Positions 1 through 8,916 of a stretch of 44,099 nucleotides of DNA are shown here, in pieces. The stretch is from a virus. Numbering within the stretch: the stretch's first letter is position 1; each line of letters begins with the position of its first letter. Where the stretch lies: positions 1-44,099 of IMG/VR virus record IMGVR_UViG_3300030419_000770. One strand, written 5' to 3'. The position numbers and the translations under genes are program-made. The notes under the pieces were generated by a model. That model worked only from the letters and a program-made list of their open reading frames with translations, was not told the origin of the DNA and did not search any database.

Positions 1-1431
1 TTTAATCAAGCAGAAGAAATGCAAGACGGTGGCAGTGTTAAACCTCGCAAGATGTTTAGAGGAGGTGTGGGTGGTTTTGAACTTCCTGAAAATTTACAAG
101 AACTTATTGGGTATGCTCCTCAAAATTTTACAGGAAACGTAATTGAAGACGAAGAACCCGCACCTCAAAGAAGCGATCCTGAATATCAGTTTGGTCCAAT
201 GCAAGGTAAAAAAGGCATGGATGCTTTTAAAGCTGATTTAACACTTACTCCCGCGCAACTTGCAAGACAACGAGAAGATTTAACACTTCGTCCTGAAGAC
301 GTAGACAGGTATGGGTTATCCCCGTACTCAGGATTACCTACTACAGAAGGCGCAGCAGAATTTTTGTATGGGTTTGGAGACCCTTACTACGACACTACTG
401 GTACAACGGAAGAGACTACTACTGAGACAGTTCCTACAGAAGAAGTAACTGTACAAACAATCCAGGAGATGATAGAGGAAGGAAGCCTTACTCCTGAGTA
501 TATTCAAGAACTAATTAATGCTGAAGGTCTTACAAGAGACGATGTCTACAGTATTCTTGAAACAGGATTCTCGTTCAGCGAAGAACAAATGGCCCAGCTG
601 TTTGATCAAGGAGTCTTGACAAGAGATGAAATTGCAGCTTTAGTTGATGAAGCGGTTGCAGCCGCTGAAGCTGGAGAAGAAACAGGAGAAGCATTAACGG
701 AAGAAGAGGTCGCTGAGATAGCCGCTTCTTCGGGCATGACTGAAGATCAAATAAACGAGCTTATTGCTCAACAAATTGGCGGTCAAGATATGAGCCAGTT
801 TGTAACACAACCTCAGTTGCAAGAACAGATTGCAGGACTAGAAGGACTGTTTCAAAATTATCTAACGCCTGAACAGCTACAAGGTTACTTAGACGAGCAA
901 AGCACTGGTTATGATCAAACGATTCAAGAACTTACGAACAAACTAGGTTCCTTGGAACAACAGTACCAAGACGTACAGTCACAATACGAAGCGGATGCGG
1001 TGCAGAATCAAATTGATCAAACTAAAGATGATCTCAATACTTATTTTGCTAGTGCCGCTCCTACTGGTCCACGAACAGGGTCTACGTCGCAGTTTAAATC
1101 TGGATCTTCGTTCCTTCCTGGAGGTAGCCCGATGGCTAACCTAATAGGAATGCAGAGAGAAGGACAAGGACAAGACCCGTTTAGCACATACTTAAAAACA
1201 TTTACTCCAAGTTATTCGGATTATAATGCACCGTTTACTGCAGAAGAGTATGGTAGTCGAAACCAGCCACTTCTAGGAACCCAATACTCTAATCCGTTTA
1301 CTGGTGGAGCTTCTTACAGAGGAGCTGACGGTGGTCAAATTTCTTCTAATGGGATTATGGATCTCACGAACTTCGATACGAATGTTCAGCCTTTTCAAAA
1401 CGCTTTTAGACCGAATAAACCAAGGACATAA
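1..1431 (+). CDS. Virion-associated acidic repeat protein (5' end outside window)
   Basis: The frame is open to the left edge (codons before the first ATG at 19 read FNQAEE), so the true start lies outside the window. At least 476 residues are present. The protein is rich in Glu and Gln. Roughly residues 140-260 form a series of short helical units of about 17-20 residues (for example LTPEYIQELINAEG, TRDEIAALVDE, MTEDQINELIAQ), followed by a coiled-coil-like stretch around 300-345 and a Gly/Ser/Pro-rich tail. The DGG motifs near both ends resemble those in the 26803 product. No enzyme motif is visible. It is followed 5 bp later by another low-complexity gene. A virion or internal-head role is inferred from position after the tail genes if the genome is circularly permuted; the family is not recognised. 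Confidence 0.7.
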   Translation, partial: FNQAEEMQDGGSVKPRKMFRGGVGGFELPENLQELIGYAPQNFTGNVIEDEEPAPQRSDPEYQFGPMQGKKGMDAFKADLTLTPAQLARQREDLTLRPEDVDRYGLSPYSGLPTTEGAAEFLYGFGDPYYDTTGTTEETTTETVPTEEVTVQTIQEMIEEGSLTPEYIQELINAEGLTRDDVYSILETGFSFSEEQMAQLFDQGVLTRDEIAALVDEAVAAAEAGEETGEALTEEEVAEIAASSGMTEDQINELIAQQIGGQDMSQFVTQPQLQEQIAGLEGLFQNYLTPEQLQGYLDEQSTGYDQTIQELTNKLGSLEQQYQDVQSQYEADAVQNQIDQTKDDLNTYFASAAPTGPRTGSTSQFKSGSSFLPGGSPMANLIGMQREGQGQDPFSTYLKTFTPSYSDYNAPFTAEEYGSRNQPLLGTQYSNPFTGGASYRGADGGQISSNGIMDLTNFDTNVQPFQNAFRPNKPRT

Positions 1432-1436
1432 TTATT

Positions 1437-1841
1437 ATGATGCCGATTAACGAACAGCCGAACCGATTAGATCAAATGAGAACCGCTATGTCTCAGAACA
1501 CGGCCCCTATGCCTATGGGAGGCAACCTAACTCCCTTGAATGCTCCCCCCGTAGGCTCTATGCCTCCTCCCCCACCTGCAGGGGGAGGCGGTCCTCAAAC
1601 GGCTTCAGCTGCACCCATGGATCCTGCGCCAGCAGAGGACAACGCTCGTTTAGATGAGCTGTTAAACGCTGTTGCAGGCGAAGAAGGGATGATGCCTGAG
1701 GAGGGTATGATGGAAGAGGCTCCTATAGAAATAGCTAGTGGGTTAGCCGATGCTGCAGTTAGTCTTGCAGGTTCTATTCCTGCTGCTAGAGCAGAATTAG
1801 AAGCAGCGTTAGCTCAACTAGATGCGATGGAGATGGTATAG
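1437..1841 (+). CDS. Small Pro/Met/Ala-rich phage protein, function unknown
   Basis: This 134-residue protein begins with either of two adjacent ATGs (1437 or 1440). The N-terminal half is low complexity, with Met, Pro and Gly runs including a penta-proline followed by AGGGG. The C-terminal half is acidic and probably helical (about residues 65-134). No catalytic motif is seen. It lies 5 bp after the previous gene and ends 3 bp before the convergent stop of the minus-strand helicase, so it closes the plus-strand late transcript. Such proteins are common beside virion genes of marine phages, but no function is known to me. Confidence 0.65.
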   Translation: MMPINEQPNRLDQMRTAMSQNTAPMPMGGNLTPLNAPPVGSMPPPPPAGGGGPQTASAAPMDPAPAEDNARLDELLNAVAGEEGMMPEEGMMEEAPIEIASGLADAAVSLAGSIPAARAELEAALAQLDAMEMV

Positions 1842-1844
1842 GGA

Positions 1845-3287
1845 CTAGCGTAACCAGTCCTGCCACTTATCATCTCCTAGGACTTCCTGAGCAAGATCTA
1901 GTTTATTTCTGAGGGCGTCGACAATTTTTTCATCTACTGTATCTTTGGCTACAAGATCAACGTAGGTAACTTTATTAGTCTGCCCAATACGGTGCGCTCT
2001 ATCTTCAGACTGTAAGCGTTTCTCTAAGTCAAAATTGTTAGAGTAGTAAATTACATTCTTAGCTTCGGTCAACGTAATCCCATACCCCCCTGTTTGTGTG
2101 TTTCCTACGAAAAACCGTAACGGGGATTCAGGGTCTTGAAAATCTCTAATAACACGCTCACGCTCATCAGGATGAGTATCTCCGAAATAAGAAGATACTG
2201 CCTGTGTACCAAACACTTCGTGTAAGCTGTTTACTATTTCTACAATGTTCTGTCGATAGTTCGCCCAGATTATTACCTTGCCTTGCATCTCTGATATTAC
2301 TTCGAACATTGAGTCAATACGATTATTGTCTATAGGGATGTCTTTGTCATCATCACTTTTAACATGGCCACATACTATCTGATGAAGTCTTAATAACTGT
2401 GTGAGTATGTTCGTAACAGAAATCTGTTCCTGATCTTCTAGGATCGTGATTGCGTATTCTTTTAACTCGTTATAGAGCTTCTTCTGTTCAGCTGTCAGTT
2501 CTACGTCTCTGCGCTGATAGACTTTATCAGGTAAGTCTAAGCAGTCTTTCTTCAATACCCTGAAGGAAAACTTATCTAGTTTCGTGGTTAGTTCATCTAG
2601 GTTTCTAAACCCTACAACCTGTTTCACTGTTCTCCCTCCGAAGTACCGATTAACAACCTCACCGTAATGATTCTGAAAAGAATAGAAAGAACTAAACCCT
2701 AGCAGATTTCTCTCTAAGGTCTCTGTCTGGCTATACAGGTCTAGTGGTGATTGAGTTATTGGAAACCCTGTCAGTATTCTTCTAAACTTAGCGTCTTTAC
2801 TAAGTTTTATGATTGCCTTAGTTCTAGCAGCTTTCGGATTCTTAATTGTCGTTGATTCATCAACCGCGAACATTGTTAAGTGACTGAAGATAAACTTCTC
2901 AGTGAACGTCACTCCTTTCTTTGAGCTAAACGCCTCTACGTTTATGACCAGGATCTTCAGCTTATCCATTACATCAAACAACGCGGTTAGATCTTCTTTC
3001 TCCTTCTTACGAGGATTAGGCGACCAAACGGCTATGTGGTGATCTATGTAGTCAGGGAGGTGTGTAGGTATCTCCCTAGAAGCCCAGTTTTTGTAGACTC
3101 CTTTAGGGGCGATAATAACAGCTGCGTTGATAGCTCCTTTACCGTAAAGTATGCCAATAGTATCAATTAAGACTTTCGACTTCCCCGTACCCATCTCCAT
3201 GAACAGCGCATACTTCTCTTTTTTCCATGAGCGAAGCAACGCAGTGCGTTGATGTTCAAACGGTTCAGTCTTGAATTCGTATTTCAA
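1845..3287 (-). CDS. SNF2-family DNA helicase/translocase
   Basis: The 480-residue product carries the full superfamily 2 SNF2 set: Walker A GTGKSK at about residues 33-38, a DEST form of motif II at 143-146, motif III LTGFPIT, and in the C-terminal RecA lobe the motif V stretch GGYGITLTEAKNVI and motif VI DRAHRIGQ near residue 440. It should be an ATP-driven double-stranded DNA translocase; similar proteins are frequent in marine phage replication modules. The only start that keeps the conserved N-terminus is TTG at 3287, since an in-frame TAG lies at 3303-3305; an AAGGAAA sequence precedes it. The gene is transcribed away from the early region, from the divergent region 3288-3591, and converges with the preceding virion genes. 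Its substrate and exact role are not shown by the sequence. Confidence 0.9.
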   Translation of the reverse strand: MKYEFKTEPFEHQRTALLRSWKKEKYALFMEMGTGKSKVLIDTIGILYGKGAINAAVIIAPKGVYKNWASREIPTHLPDYIDHHIAVWSPNPRKKEKEDLTALFDVMDKLKILVINVEAFSSKKGVTFTEKFIFSHLTMFAVDESTTIKNPKAARTKAIIKLSKDAKFRRILTGFPITQSPLDLYSQTETLERNLLGFSSFYSFQNHYGEVVNRYFGGRTVKQVVGFRNLDELTTKLDKFSFRVLKKDCLDLPDKVYQRRDVELTAEQKKLYNELKEYAITILEDQEQISVTNILTQLLRLHQIVCGHVKSDDDKDIPIDNNRIDSMFEVISEMQGKVIIWANYRQNIVEIVNSLHEVFGTQAVSSYFGDTHPDERERVIRDFQDPESPLRFFVGNTQTGGYGITLTEAKNVIYYSNNFDLEKRLQSEDRAHRIGQTNKVTYVDLVAKDTVDEKIVDALRNKLDLAQEVLGDDKWQDWLR

Positions 3288-3391
3288 GACTCTATTTCCT
3301 TTCTAAGTTCTAATAGAGATTATAGTAAAAAATAATAAAAATAGAAAATTTATTTCTTGAGAAAAAGCCCCTTACTAATACAACTAATATA

Positions 3392-3507
3392 TTCTATTAC
3401 TTTCTTCTCTCTGTTTTTCCCTTACGTCTCAACTGCTTAGGACTGAATTATTACTTCTATTACTCTATTGCTCTTCTTTTACAAAATTTTTAAAAAAGTT
3501 TTTATTT
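3392..3507 (-). repeat. Left copy of inverted regulatory element (TAATAGA iterons)
   Basis: Read on the minus strand, this element has an AAATAAAAACTTTTTT block (3507 to 3492), then iterons CAATAGAG, TAATAGAAG and TAATAATT (3470 to 3446), then AAAGTAATAGAA (3403 to 3392). The same three blocks occur on the plus strand at 22529-22645. The spacing is 38 nt between the first and second blocks in both copies, and 66 versus 67 nt between the second and third. The central identical block is 21 nt long (3449-3469 versus 22567-22587). Each copy lies upstream of an outward-reading gene. Confidence 0.8.
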
Positions 3508-3529
3508 TAAAATCAAGTAATACAATAAA

Positions 3530-3566
3530 TACCGCTTTACTTTCCAGCGAGTCCTCTAGTAAAGTT
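3530..3566 (+). promoter_or_regulatory. Promoter A of the repeated phage promoter family
   Basis: GCTTTACTTTC at 3534-3544 gives a -35-like TTTACT (3536-3541), followed after 18 bp by TAAAGT (3560-3565) as the -10 box. The CTTTACT/AGTAAAG inverted repeat seen in this copy spans the two boxes. It is matched by six other sites (near 8340, 14750, 16712, 18400, 20254 and, on the minus strand, 22469). It drives the gene at 3592, which has a strong AAAGGAG. Confidence 0.75.
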
Positions 3567-3591
3567 TTTACTTATAAAGGAGAAATTAGAA

Positions 3592-3927
3592 ATGACAGTG
3601 TATATTGTGCAAGAATCTCCTGGAAAAAACTTAGTCCCTGCTCAAAAGTACGGTGAACTAGAGTTACTACTTCCAGCGAGAACAAACCTGATGCTTTCTA
3701 CAGGACCAGAGGTTTTAAAACTAAAGAGAAAGCTAAGTGATTTCAATGATGAAGATTACCTGTTACTGGTGGGAGACCCAGCAGCAATAGGTTTATGTTG
3801 CGCTATCGCAGCATCCGTAAACGGACGGTTTTCAGTTTTGAAGTGGGATAGACAGGAGATGGCTTACTATCCTGTTACATTCGATATAAGAAGAACTCCA
3901 ACAGAATTAGGGGAAATATATGTCTGA
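3592..3927 (+). CDS. Early phage protein, function unknown
   Basis: A 111-residue protein, first in operon A, with AAAGGAG placed 10 bp before ATG. The body alternates predicted strands and helices; the central LLLVGDPAAIGLCCAIAAS segment looks like a buried strand-turn-helix, and the C-terminus is short and basic-acidic mixed. There is no recognisable enzyme motif. It overlaps the next gene by 8 nt. Being first in the operon that also encodes SSB-like, primase and helicase proteins, it may act in replication or early takeover; this is only a positional inference. Confidence 0.75.
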   Translation: MTVYIVQESPGKNLVPAQKYGELELLLPARTNLMLSTGPEVLKLKRKLSDFNDEDYLLLVGDPAAIGLCCAIAASVNGRFSVLKWDRQEMAYYPVTFDIRRTPTELGEIYV

Positions 3928-4501
3928 GACAGAAGACGCAGGGTTGACTTTCGAGGAGTTGACTGGTGGAGAAACCACAGAAGAGTGGAGCGACACCACT
4001 ACTGATAATGAATACTCTAAGATTTCTGCAACAGCGCAGAGACTACTACATCAAGATAGACTAGTAGAAAGTTTAGAAGCTGACTTGAAAGCGGCTAAAG
4101 AACTAGCCAGAACAATACGGGAACAAGAGCTTCCTGAAGCAATGCAGTCTGCTAACTTGATGGAAATAAAATTAACAGACGGCTCTAAGATATCCATAGA
4201 GCAGTTCTATAAAGGTCACATCTCCGAAGCTAACAGAGATAAAGCACACGACTGGTTAATGGCTAACGGTCACGGTGGAATTATTAAACATGAGATTACT
4301 GTTAAGTTCGGTAAGGACGAAGACGAAAAGGCTTCGAACACATTAGAGAGATTAAAGCAGCAGGGACTAGACCCTGCGGTTAAGCAAGGAGTTCATTCAC
4401 AGACGTTAAATGCGTTTGTGAAGGAGCAGCTCACGGGTGGGAAGGATATTCCTGCTGATTTATTCGGGATATACGTGGGATCCCGCGCCAAAATAAAGTA
4501 G
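3920..4501 (+). CDS. Conserved early phage protein with coiled coil, unknown
   Basis: The 193-residue product has an acidic, Thr-rich N-terminus (1-30), a predicted coiled coil at about 37-75 (AQRLLHQDRLVESLEADLK), and a compact C-terminal part with IKLTDGSKISIEQFYKGHIS and the conserved-looking VHSQTLNAFVKEQL near 160-175. Proteins of this layout sit just upstream of SSB-like and polymerase genes in several marine phages. Its place between the first early gene and the SSB-like gene suggests a DNA-replication accessory role, not shown directly. Overlap with the previous gene (8 nt) indicates translational coupling. Confidence 0.75.
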   Translation: MSETEDAGLTFEELTGGETTEEWSDTTTDNEYSKISATAQRLLHQDRLVESLEADLKAAKELARTIREQELPEAMQSANLMEIKLTDGSKISIEQFYKGHISEANRDKAHDWLMANGHGGIIKHEITVKFGKDEDEKASNTLERLKQQGLDPAVKQGVHSQTLNAFVKEQLTGGKDIPADLFGIYVGSRAKIK

Positions 4502-4511
4502 AGGAAAAACT

Positions 4512-5303
4512 ATGGCTAGTAAGAAAGTAGCAGAGCAGCAAGCCTCTGACCTCATACCTTTCGATGACGATTTGTTATCTGCGGGTACAGGGCTAGAGGA
4601 CGCGGAGGCTTCAGATTATGCAATTCCGTTTCTACGGATTCTGCAATCAATGTCGCCTCAATTAAAAAAGAGTGACGGTAAATATATCGCTGAGGCAGAA
4701 GAAGGTAACTTCTTCAATACGGTTACTGAGGCGGTGTACGACGGGTCAGACGGAGTATTGATTATTCCATGCGCCTATAAAAAGAAGTATATAGAGTGGG
4801 TGACTCGGGAAAACGGTGGTGGTTTCGTAAGTGACCAACATAATATACAGACATTAGCATCTTGTAAAAAAGATGACAGTGGACGTTTTATCATGCCTAA
4901 TGGTAATCAACTTGCTGAAACGGCAGAGTATTACTGTATTTTTGCGCAAGATGAAAATGCTCCTGAGCAAGTTCTATTGAGCTTGACTTCTTCACAGCTA
5001 GGCTTTTCGAGACGTTGGAATACAATGTTGAACAATGCTCGAGTGGTAAATAAGGCAGGAGAAGCTGTACCAGCTCCTATGTTTGCACATACATATCGAC
5101 TAACTACAATTCCGCAATCTAATGATCAATATAGTTGGATGGGACTTTCTGTTGAAAAAGAAGGGCCAACTTCGTTGCCATTAGCAACAGCGGCATTAGA
5201 GTTTATGAAGGCGGCTAGACAAGGCACTGTTCAAGTACAACAAGAACAAGAATCAGTGGTAACAACTACGGAGGAAGAGAACGAGGACGACGTTCCATTT
5301 TAG
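4512..5303 (+). CDS. Probable single-stranded DNA-binding protein (SSB-Ct tail)
   Basis: The 263-residue product ends in NEDDVPF, after a Gln/Glu/Thr-rich linker from about residue 232. This acidic tail ending in a hydrophobic-Pro-Phe is the hallmark of bacterial SSB proteins (E. coli SSB ends DDDIPF), where it docks replication partners. The folded part (about 30-230) does not show an OB-fold signature I can recognise, with motifs such as AIPFLRILQSMSPQLKK and LSLTSSQLGFSRRWNTML. AGGAAAA precedes the ATG. It lies directly before the primase and helicase genes. The SSB assignment rests on the tail, size and neighbourhood; the core family is not named with certainty. Confidence 0.7.
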   Translation: MASKKVAEQQASDLIPFDDDLLSAGTGLEDAEASDYAIPFLRILQSMSPQLKKSDGKYIAEAEEGNFFNTVTEAVYDGSDGVLIIPCAYKKKYIEWVTRENGGGFVSDQHNIQTLASCKKDDSGRFIMPNGNQLAETAEYYCIFAQDENAPEQVLLSLTSSQLGFSRRWNTMLNNARVVNKAGEAVPAPMFAHTYRLTTIPQSNDQYSWMGLSVEKEGPTSLPLATAALEFMKAARQGTVQVQQEQESVVTTTEEENEDDVPF

Positions 5304-5318
5304 TGTTAAGGGTGAGCA

Positions 5319-6842
5319 ATGTCATTACAGGAAGAGTTTGCCCACCGTTTTGCGGGGTTAAGGCACGGTCATAGTGTCTTTACCCCGACAAAAGAAACAC
5401 GGGAAGATGGGAAAGCAAAGGGTAAGTATGTAACTATATCTAAAACTCTGAGCAAAAAAGAACTTGAGGATATTTGGTTACAACACCTAAAAGGTGAAAG
5501 AGGTCTCGGTATAGTACCGATTGACGAAGATAACAACTGCATTTGGGGATCTATTGACATCGATGAGTTTTCAGTAGATCTGAAGGCTTTAGCCAAGAAG
5601 CTAAAGAAATTTAAATTACCTTTGGTCGTGTGTCGATCAAAGAGTGGAGGGGCGCACTTATTTCTATTTGTGTTTGACCCCGTTCCTGCATCTACGATGC
5701 AACGAAAACTTAGACAAGTAGCGTCTGCTATTGGGTTTGGTCAGTCTGAGATATTTCCTAAGCAAACTAAGCTCTTATTAGAGCGAGGGGATAGAGGAAG
5801 TTCTCTGAATATGCCTTATTTTGGCGGGGAGAACTCTACTGGTTACGGCTTCGGCCCGACTGGTAAAGTTCTCAGTCCGAAAGAATTCCTAGAGTATGTA
5901 GAGACACTCGTTCTAACTGAAGAAGAGTTAGAGAAACTAGAAGTGGTTCCTATACTAGAGGACGCTGAGTGGCTAGATCAAGCTCCTCCTTGTTTAGAGC
6001 ATCTTATAGCTCAGGGGTTTCCGAAAGGAATGCGAAACTCAGGACTGTTTAACGTAGGAGTTTTTCTACGAAAGAAGTTCCCAGATGATTGGGAAAGCCG
6101 AGTAGAGCAGGCTAACCATAAGCACTTCTCTCCTCCTTTGAGTGCGCAAGAAGTGTTGACGGTTACGAAACAGGTTCAGAAGAAAGATTATTTCTATAAG
6201 TGTAACGATCAGCCGATAGCGGGACACTGTAACAGTCCTCTATGTAGAACTCGTAAATTCGGTATAGGAGCTTCGGGCGGCACTCCTCTGTTCAGTAATC
6301 TAACTAAACAGAATAGTGATCCACCTATCTGGTTCTTAGACGTAGAAGGTGGACGACTAGAGTTAGAAACTGAAGAACTGCTGAACCAGAATAGGTTTCA
6401 GAGAAAGTGTATGGATAGCCTCAATATTATTCCTCAGAAGGTAAGGGATAATGTCTGGCGTCAGATTATACAACAGCTCCTGGATACTTTAACTATCATC
6501 GAAGTTCCTAAAGACGCATCAACTGAGGGGCATTTCAACGAATTATTAGAGACGTTTTGTACTGAACGTCCTGCTAGAGAACGTGACGAGTTACTATTAG
6601 GAAAGCCGTGGTCAGATAAGGATAGAACATATTTTAGACTAGGCGATCTGATGGACTACTTACATCGCAAGAACTTTAGAGAGTACCCTAGAAATAAACT
6701 TACAGCTAAATTGAGGAACATGGGAGGAGATTCTTATTTCTTCAATATAAAAGGGAAAGGTGCGAATGTGTGGCATATACCACAGTTTGAAGCTCAGACA
6801 GAATCACACGATTTACCTGATTTCGACGACAGCGTACTGTAG
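5319..6842 (+). CDS. AEP-type (TOTE/PrimPol-like) DNA primase
   Basis: The 507-residue product has an N-terminal archaeo-eukaryotic primase domain: the metal-binding DxD as DID at residues 80-82 (WGSIDIDEF), the nucleotide-binding motif ending GGAHLF with His113, and SEIFPKQ downstream. After about residue 295 comes a Cys cluster (CNDQPIAGHCNSPLCR), a likely zinc site of the PriCT type, and a C-terminal helical part that includes LDTLTIIEV. Such primases are described in TOTE conflict systems and in phage replication modules. It should make primers for the polymerase at 12295. Its stop abuts the ATG of the UvrD-like helicase, so the two are probably translated together. AAGGGTGAG precedes the start. 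Confidence 0.85.
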   Translation: MSLQEEFAHRFAGLRHGHSVFTPTKETREDGKAKGKYVTISKTLSKKELEDIWLQHLKGERGLGIVPIDEDNNCIWGSIDIDEFSVDLKALAKKLKKFKLPLVVCRSKSGGAHLFLFVFDPVPASTMQRKLRQVASAIGFGQSEIFPKQTKLLLERGDRGSSLNMPYFGGENSTGYGFGPTGKVLSPKEFLEYVETLVLTEEELEKLEVVPILEDAEWLDQAPPCLEHLIAQGFPKGMRNSGLFNVGVFLRKKFPDDWESRVEQANHKHFSPPLSAQEVLTVTKQVQKKDYFYKCNDQPIAGHCNSPLCRTRKFGIGASGGTPLFSNLTKQNSDPPIWFLDVEGGRLELETEELLNQNRFQRKCMDSLNIIPQKVRDNVWRQIIQQLLDTLTIIEVPKDASTEGHFNELLETFCTERPARERDELLLGKPWSDKDRTYFRLGDLMDYLHRKNFREYPRNKLTAKLRNMGGDSYFFNIKGKGANVWHIPQFEAQTESHDLPDFDDSVL

Positions 6843-8336
6843 ATGCTAACACAACGGGCACAAATAATACTTGGCCCTCCTGGAACTGGTAAAACAAGCA
6901 CCTTGTTAGGGTTACTCGAAGAGGAACTTGATAAAGGAACAGACCCTGAAGACATAGGGTTCTTTACGTTTACGAAACAGGCAGTGCAGGAAGGAAAGAG
7001 CAGAGCGATGTCGAAGTTCTCTGTGACTAATAACCAACTGCGGTATTTTAGAACCCTCCACTCGTTATGTTTTTATCAGTTGAGTCTATCTAAAAGCAGT
7101 GTTATGTCTTCTTCGGATATACACGACTTAAATGAAAAGCTGAACCTTAGATTGAAAGGAGCAGTAAGTACCGAAGAAGGACACATCTCTGGCATCTCTA
7201 AAGATGATCGACTATTGTTCATAGAAAATCTCTCTAGGATGCGACAAGTCAGTTTAGAAACACAGTGGCACGACGCTGACGATGCTGTGGGTTGGTTCGA
7301 GTTAGAAAGGTTTGCTAACGGACTAAAGCTGTTTAAACAGGATCGACTGTTGATCGACTACACTGATATGCTGCAACTGTTCCTTACCCGAGGAAAGGCT
7401 CCGAAGCTAGATGTAATGTTTGTCGATGAAGCTCAAGACCTTTCTCCTCTTCAATGGGCCGTGGTCAGGAAGTTGTGTGACTCAGCTGATCGTATCTATA
7501 TCGCAGGCGACGATGATCAAGCTATCTATCGTTGGGCTGGTGCAGATGTCGATTACCTCATTCGGAACTCTAAAGATGCGATGGTTCTCAAACAGTCCTA
7601 TAGAATCCCTAAATCTATCCATAGCCTTGCCGAGCGTTGTATCGGACAAGTCGGTTCGCGTGTACATAAAGTGTGGAACCCTAGAAAAGAAGAAGGACAC
7701 GTTTCGTGGGAACCGTCTTATGAAACTATAGACATGGAACACGGTGAGTGGTTAGTGTTAGCAAGGACAAATTATCTACTCAACAACATCGAACAACACT
7801 GTAGGTCTGAAGGTTGGTTCTATAAAAGCAAAAATAAGCCAAGCGTTTCGGAAAGGAAGATCATGTCAGTGCGATCTTGGGAGAGTTTTAGAAAAGGAGA
7901 GGGAATCCCCTTTGTAGATTTTACCAAAGTGCTTAATTATTTAAAGATTCGTCTACCTAACTCCCTCGAGAATTTCGACTTTGATACTTATATCACACAC
8001 GAAATAGCCTCAAAACACATTCCCAACCTTCCTAACGAATATTGGTACGATGTATTCACGGCAATCTCAGCAGATGAGCGCAGTTACATACGAGCCATGC
8101 TTAGGCGGGGTGAAAAGATCACGAAAGAACCACGGATACGCTTATCCACCATTCACGCAGCCAAAGGAGGTGAAGCAGATAATGTAATTTTACTAACCGA
8201 CATATCAAGTCGCGTGTACAAATCTTTCCAGGATAATCCTGACGATGAGTCGCGTGTGTTTTATGTAGGGCTTACTAGAGCAAAAGAAAATCTTTATTTA
8301 ATTGAGCCGCAGACGCAAAAGTATTTTCCGCTTTAG
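6843..8336 (+). CDS. UvrD/Rep-like superfamily 1 helicase
   Basis: The 497-residue product has the SF1A motifs in order: Walker A GPPGTGKT (about 11-18), motif Ia FFTFTKQAV, Walker B VDEAQD (about 194-199), motif III AGDDDQAIYRWAGA, motif IV LKQSYRIP, motif V STIHAAKGGEADNV and motif VI VFYVGLTRAKENLYL. It should unwind DNA 3'-5' with ATP. It is shorter than cellular UvrD (about 720 residues), mainly through small accessory domains. It is the last gene of operon A, starting at the base after the primase stop. Its own TAG stop forms part of promoter B. No DnaB-type replicative helicase occurs in the window, so this or the SNF2 protein may serve at the fork (inference). Confidence 0.92.
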   Translation: MLTQRAQIILGPPGTGKTSTLLGLLEEELDKGTDPEDIGFFTFTKQAVQEGKSRAMSKFSVTNNQLRYFRTLHSLCFYQLSLSKSSVMSSSDIHDLNEKLNLRLKGAVSTEEGHISGISKDDRLLFIENLSRMRQVSLETQWHDADDAVGWFELERFANGLKLFKQDRLLIDYTDMLQLFLTRGKAPKLDVMFVDEAQDLSPLQWAVVRKLCDSADRIYIAGDDDQAIYRWAGADVDYLIRNSKDAMVLKQSYRIPKSIHSLAERCIGQVGSRVHKVWNPRKEEGHVSWEPSYETIDMEHGEWLVLARTNYLLNNIEQHCRSEGWFYKSKNKPSVSERKIMSVRSWESFRKGEGIPFVDFTKVLNYLKIRLPNSLENFDFDTYITHEIASKHIPNLPNEYWYDVFTAISADERSYIRAMLRRGEKITKEPRIRLSTIHAAKGGEADNVILLTDISSRVYKSFQDNPDDESRVFYVGLTRAKENLYLIEPQTQKYFPL

Positions 8337-8368
8337 TGCTTTACCTTCTAAGGGTCTTTAAGTAAACT
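8333..8368 (+). promoter_or_regulatory. Promoter B, overlapping the helicase stop codon
   Basis: TTAGTGCTTTACCTTC starts at 8333; the TAG at 8334-8336 is the stop of the UvrD-like gene. -35-like TTTACC (8340-8345), 17 bp spacer, -10-like TAAACT (8363-8368). It precedes operon B (8392 to 14746), which begins with AAAGGAG and ATG. Unlike copies C to G there is no GC-rich leader hairpin. Confidence 0.75.
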
Positions 8369-8391
8369 AATAAATAAGAAAGGAGAAATAA

Positions 8392-8916
8392 ATGAATATA
8401 TTTGTTACTGACCCAGATCCAGTAATAAGTGCACAGACGTTGTGTGATAAACACGTTGTCAAGATGGTACTTGAATCAGCGCAGATGTTATCTACAGCTT
8501 GGCGCGAACCTAACGATCTAAGGTCGAGTGAATTCTCGTCAAAGTACGCAGACGAACATGAATTATACAAAACCGCACATCCTAATCACCCCTGTAGTAT
8601 TTGGGTTAGACAAGCTCGAGAAAACTATAAGTGGTTATACAGACACTTCGTTGCTTTGTGCGATGAGTACACACACCGCTACGGGAAAAGTCATGCCTCT
8701 GCTAGACTCAAGGGGCCATTGATGTGGCGTCCTTTTAGATCTAGTGCCCTACTAGATGCGATAGAAGAACCTTACGGGTTCGTACTAGCAATGCCAGATG
8801 AATATAAGTCAGACGATGTGTTTGACTCTTATCGAAATTATTTAATAAACGAAAAACAACATTTTGCTAAATGGGAGAAAGACCCTAGCCGCAAACCAAC
8901 ATGGTGGAGAACATAA
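8392..8916 (+). CDS. Conserved phage protein, possibly T4 endonuclease V-like glycosylase
   Basis: The 174-residue product begins MNIFVTDPDPVISAQTLCDK, then HVVKMVLESAQML, a central NHPCSIWVRQARENYKWL, and ends in NEKQHFAKWEKDP...PTWWRT. It belongs to a family widespread in marine phages. The arrangement CDKH...ML and a terminal PTW recall T4 endonuclease V (pyrimidine-dimer glycosylase, which has ADQHLM and ends PTWYKYYG), which would repair UV damage, but the similarity is distant and the catalytic N-terminal Thr of the T4 enzyme is not obvious (residue 2 is Asn). It is first in operon B with AAAGGAG, and overlaps the methyltransferase start as TAATG. Function is tentative. Confidence 0.75.
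   Translation: MNIFVTDPDPVISAQTLCDKHVVKMVLESAQMLSTAWREPNDLRSSEFSSKYADEHELYKTAHPNHPCSIWVRQARENYKWLYRHFVALCDEYTHRYGKSHASARLKGPLMWRPFRSSALLDAIEEPYGFVLAMPDEYKSDDVFDSYRNYLINEKQHFAKWEKDPSRKPTWWRT

Larger units (their letters stand above)
3288..3591. other. Divergent regulatory region, AT-rich, 304 bp
   Basis: This gap separates the minus-strand SNF2 gene from plus-strand operon A. It holds an iteron-like element on the minus strand (3392-3507) and promoter A on the plus strand (3534-3565), with AAAGGAG just before the ATG at 3592. The short open frame across 3468-3656 shifts from non-coding AT-rich sequence into the out-of-frame 3592 gene and is not a gene. The mirror-image region is at 22387-22773. 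Confidence 0.75.

Noticed and set aside
3468-3656. 62-codon plus-strand open frame
   Set aside because: It spans the AT-rich control region, promoter A and the start of the 3592 gene in another frame, with no ribosome binding site.
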